From: Oxytricha trifallax
Taxonomy: Eukaryota > Ciliophora > Spirotrichea > Sporadotrichida > Oxytrichidae
Direction: 5' to 3'
NCBI GenBank assembly: GCA_000711775.1
Contig: ARYC01000615.1
Location: 114,633-178,632, forward strand
DNA length: 64,000 bases
Shown: in pieces, positions 60,658 through 64,000 of the stretch
Numbering within the stretch: the stretch's first letter is position 1
How the letters are laid out: each line of letters opens with the position of its first letter
Made by a program: the position numbers and the translations under genes
Notes under the pieces: model-generated
Told to the model about the DNA's origin: nothing
Databases searched by the model: none
What the model saw: only the letters and a program-made list of their open reading frames with translations

Positions 60658-62730
60658 TAATAATAATTAATTTTTTTTCAATTATTAGTTTTAAGAAAAA
60701 AGAAATTGTTCATTATTTCTTTCGACCAATATAAATTCACTTTTTTATTCTCCCACTCTTTAAATATGAGGTATAAGGTAGATTATATGTTTTTTTCTCT
60801 TTTCAGGTGAAATAAGTTCTGCAAGTATATCAAAGTATCTTGCTTTTTGTGTTACGACAAGGGGTGGAGCTCTGTAATCTACCTCAATGCTTAAAATTTA
60901 CTTTTTTTTAGGAATAATAAACTTGTTATTAATTTTTATTTGTCAAAGTTTATGGTAGAGTTTTAAAATCCATAAAAAGGTGGGTATCACGTTTTTCTTT
61001 ATCAGATTATAATTCTTAATTAGGCAAATAATATTAGTAGATAGAGTTAAAGTCAAGTCATGTAATTCTTTATTTTATTAAAATTAGACGTTCTAGCGCA
61101 ACTAATCCCTATTCATCTTATTATTATTTAATTTTATGGCTTTTTAGTGAGAACATTTGATTTGCTTAATCACTTTTAGAGAATAAGCAAGGTCTTTCTA
61201 TTTCGCTCAGTTTACACATTCTATGTTTTTTATTTTTTTATCTTAAGTTTTATTTGATTTTTTCCAAAAAGAATCAGCCATATAAAAGAATGTCTAGATT
61301 TATTCATCATCACTTAAAATGTTAGCTATTACCATCTTCAATGGAATTTATGAATAAACGAAAATGAAGCTAGATTAAAAGTAATGAAAAATCTAAGTAA
61401 AAATAAAAAGAAAGTGTACATAAAATAAGAGGACAATTACCATTTATGGTTATAAGTAGGCCATTTTGTGATTGAAATTACTTTTTAAGATTAAGTTTAA
61501 ATTCTATATAATAAAATGAATGAAAGTAAAACAATCAGACCCTACCGGATTTGTAAAGACTTATAATAGATATAGGACTGAAGTATACGATCTTAAACAA
61601 AGGTTCAAAAAGCCAAAATGATAAAAAAAAAGGAAAATAAAATGGAGGAGATAATGAATTTTTAAATTAAATTTTATAAATATTCAAGTTCCATACTTAA
61701 ATCCATAATAAATTAAATATGTTTACAAATATTGGGAATAACTTTAATCTTCATAATAAATTCTTTTGAAGATTAAAATATAAAAATTTTCAATGGTAGT
61801 TAAACAACTCCACACTTAATGTAGAAGTAATAACATATGGTATTATAAGATAAAATCTTTCTTATATCGAAATAATTTAAAACTATTAAAACAAAAGTTT
61901 GATTATACTATAGTAAGATTAATTAACAATTTTAAGTTATTTAAAAATTAAAAAATTACAACAGGAAATATGTTTATCAAAAAAATAATGAAGAGTAAGT
62001 GCGAAAATGTTTAAATTATCCAAATTAAAAGCAGTTAAAGGGTAGATTGGATAAACATACAAAAAGAAGTTCAGGAAAAACCAGGCCCAAAATGATAAAT
62101 TAAAAACAATATCTGAACACAATAAACTGAATAAAATTTTATAAAAAAATAGTGACGCAACAAGTGATATGGGTATAATTTTAAAAAGAAGATTTTAAAA
62201 GATTTTACTGGTAAAATAATTAATATTAGTAAATTAAAAATGTCAAGCCAAATCATCGAAACGAATTACAAGAATTGAAGTCAAATTTAGTTTAGCAGAG
62301 AATTCCAATCAAAGAGTTATATTGCCTATGTAAGGAATGTTCAAAAACTGTAAAAAAAATGAACAATTCAAGTCTATTCATAATTAGGAAATATAATCAA
62401 ACAAGAACTTATATTGAGCAATCAAAAGAATTTTGCAATTGGAAATACCATATATAATACCATTTAAAACGATTAGAATAATACCAGAAACAAAATGGAT
62501 TTTATTAAAAATCCTAATTAATTGAGAAGTTATAGGCATTAGGATCCTAAGTAATATTTAGTTATTATGTTTAAGTCAACAGATTCAAGAACACCCAGAT
62601 AAATTTAAGTAGACTAATTAAGTTAAGAAAAACTCAAGACATCTTTGTTTAAATTCCTATAAAAAATAAAAAGTCATTGTAGATACCGACATTCAAAAAT
62701 TTTTATGAAATTACCTAGAAAGCAGAGAAT
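60658..62730. other. AT-rich spacer
   Basis: No gene supported; AT-rich frames at 61937-62256 are hydrophobic chance frames. The last three bases (AAT) are the target duplication of TBE-C. Confidence 0.5.
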
Positions 62731-62819
62731 CAAAACCCCAAAACCCCTTAGTGAGGTTTATAAGTGCTTTGTTTTAGGGAATTTGTTAGGGGTTGGGGTT
62801 ATTAATTAAATGAGAGACT

Positions 62820-63871
62820 AAAATAACAAGCTTTTGGGGTCTTTATGATGAAGAGTATATAGATTTAGTGTTTAAACTGCGTTATGGATGTGATATATAC
62901 AGAGAATAACTCAAACCAGTACTGAACTATAAATCTATTGCACTGCTCTTAAAGCGTAGTCCCTCAACTGTTCGCTCTCACTGCTTGAAAGCTGTATAAT
63001 TAAAGCAATAATAGCTGAATTCTTAGCCTAAGAGGAAGTCTAAGTTTCTATAGAAGCATATTGACTATCTTATTAATGAAAAAACTTTGAAATATTGGGC
63101 TCACTTCTCTCTCGACTAACGAGCTATTATGTTTCATCGCCAGTTCCCTGAGTTGAAGATCTCTGCATAGTCTGTTGCAAACATTTAAAAACGAAACGGT
63201 ATCTCTTACAAAAGTGTAAATCGTATCAAGAGAGTAATTGATTTCACTCTGCCATTTTACAACAACAACTTAAATTATATTTATAATTAAATGCAGAGAG
63301 CCTAATAGAATAATATTAAGTTTATTCATGCTGACAAGGCTGTGTTTACATTCAACACTTTCATCTAGAAGTCTTGGTATAAGAGGCATAGCAACATAGA
63401 AGTATAAGACTAGAAAGCAAAGGTATAAACAATGGCTATTCTTGGAGGAATTAGCGAGGATACTGGTTTAGAAACTTACCTTATTCATCCTCGCTCTATT
63501 AAGACAGAGCAGTATATAAAGTTCTTAGAACAGCTGAGAGAGAAGTACCCTGAATAAGAGATTATACTATTCGTTGATAATCTTTATGTTCATAAGACCA
63601 AAGAAACAAGGAAGAGTTATGAACAACTTAGAATAACGCCAGTGTCAACGTACCTTACAGTCCATAGTTTAATGGAATTGAGTTCTACTGGGGAATATTA
63701 AAAGGTCATTACAAGAAACTGCTGCTATATCACTTGATGCATGACCTACCTATCGACACAGTAAACTTTATTAAAAGCTCAGCGAAGAGAGTAGATAATT
63801 TGTTCGCTTAAAAGTGTGCTAAAGAAGGGAGAGTGAATATATATAAATAAGTTTTGTAGTTAGGTTAATGA
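62820..63871 (+). pseudogene. TBE-C DDE transposase, decayed
   Basis: ATG 62820 (MRDQNNKLLGS), closely related to TBE-B's transposase; a 2-base loss right after this (ttggggtctttatgatg) shifts the frame. Catalytic blocks remain readable: a first-Asp region near 63325-63350, ILFVDNLYVHKTK (second Asp) and NGIEFYWGILKGHYKK (Glu), in different frames. TGA 63869-63871 closes the last frame. An insertion around 63120-63170 relative to TBE-B (aacgagctattatgtttcat) is further damage. Confidence 0.75.
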
Positions 63872-64000
63872 ATATATAAGTCGCATTTAAAATTCTTTAG
63901 AGGGATCTGGCTTCTCTTTCTTTTCTTCTACTTCTTGCTTCCCTTCGCCTAAGTTTCTTCTCTTACTGCCAGCTCCAGCATCTATGTTCATTGACTCTGG
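63779..64000 (-). CDS. TBE-C 22 kDa gene, C-terminal end
   Basis: Minus-strand frame entering from the window edge, reading NIDAGAGSKRRNLGEGKQEV, matching the TBE-B C-terminus. The TGA used in TBE-B is changed here, so the frame would run on to 63781-63779, overlapping the transposase end. Either a read-through variant or drift. Confidence 0.6.

Larger units (their letters stand above)
62731..64000. mobile_element. TBE: TBE-C, partial, cut by the window end
   Basis: Begins CAAAACCCCAAAACCCC then TTAGTGAGG, nearly the same terminal repeat as TBE-B, with AAT just outside. Contains the transposase on the plus strand and the end of the 22 kDa gene on the minus strand, the same order as the right half of TBE-B in inverse orientation. 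The remainder lies beyond the window. Confidence 0.95.

Overview
This window looks like germline (micronuclear) DNA of a spirotrichous ciliate of the Oxytricha/Stylonychia type. Three observations support this. (1) The coding stretches stay open only if TAA and TAG are read as glutamine and TGA is the sole stop. (2) Three transposons end in tracts of C4A4, the telomeric repeat of these ciliates, and carry the gene set of telomere-bearing elements (TBEs): a DDE transposase, a ~22 kDa protein and a ~57 kDa zinc-finger/kinase protein. (3) Most of the window is very AT-rich, with short GC-richer coding islands on both strands, as expected where macronuclear-destined segments lie among germline-limited DNA. 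The species is an inference; no rRNA or tRNA gene was found.

Layout. 0.5-1.0 kb: a TA-flanked MITE. 2.5-3.1 kb: a weak ORF. 4.46-6.39 kb: a compact element with ~255-bp inverted repeats and one Rep-like superfamily 3 helicase gene. 10.4-11.9 kb: coding islands on opposite strands. 12.7-13.3 kb: two small islands. 20.70-21.72 kb: a second, internally deleted Rep-like element with different inverted repeats. 22.0-23.7 kb: coding relics around a 549-bp near-palindrome. 24.29-29.54 kb: TBE-A, complete, with AAT target duplication. 30-41.7 kb: sparse coding islands (zinc-finger-like gene, LINE endonuclease scrap, two unknown genes) and a second MITE. 44.7-47.4 kb: the most GC-rich part, with two minus-strand genes, one resembling a Tc1/mariner/IS630-type DDE protein. 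49.10-52.96 kb: TBE-B, complete, ATT duplication, from another subfamily. 55.4-60.2 kb: three coding islands. 60.24-60.66 kb: a third MITE. 62.73 kb to the end: TBE-C, same subfamily as TBE-B, cut by the window edge.

How the parts fit. In ciliates like this, TBEs, MITEs and other germline-limited DNA are removed when the somatic nucleus forms, and TBE transposases are known to take part in this. The elements here are mostly decayed (frameshifts, in-frame TGA), though catalytic residues are often kept. The least expected content is the pair of long-inverted-repeat elements encoding Rep/SF3 helicase-like proteins. Next are a DDE-like gene with a decayed paralogue 22 kb away, and the opposite orientation of the 57 kDa gene in the two TBE subfamilies.

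All protein calls come from reading the sequence by eye with the ciliate code; no database search was possible. With one stop codon, long open frames arise by chance in AT-rich DNA, so frames without GC enrichment, a motif or an internal paralogue are given low confidence.
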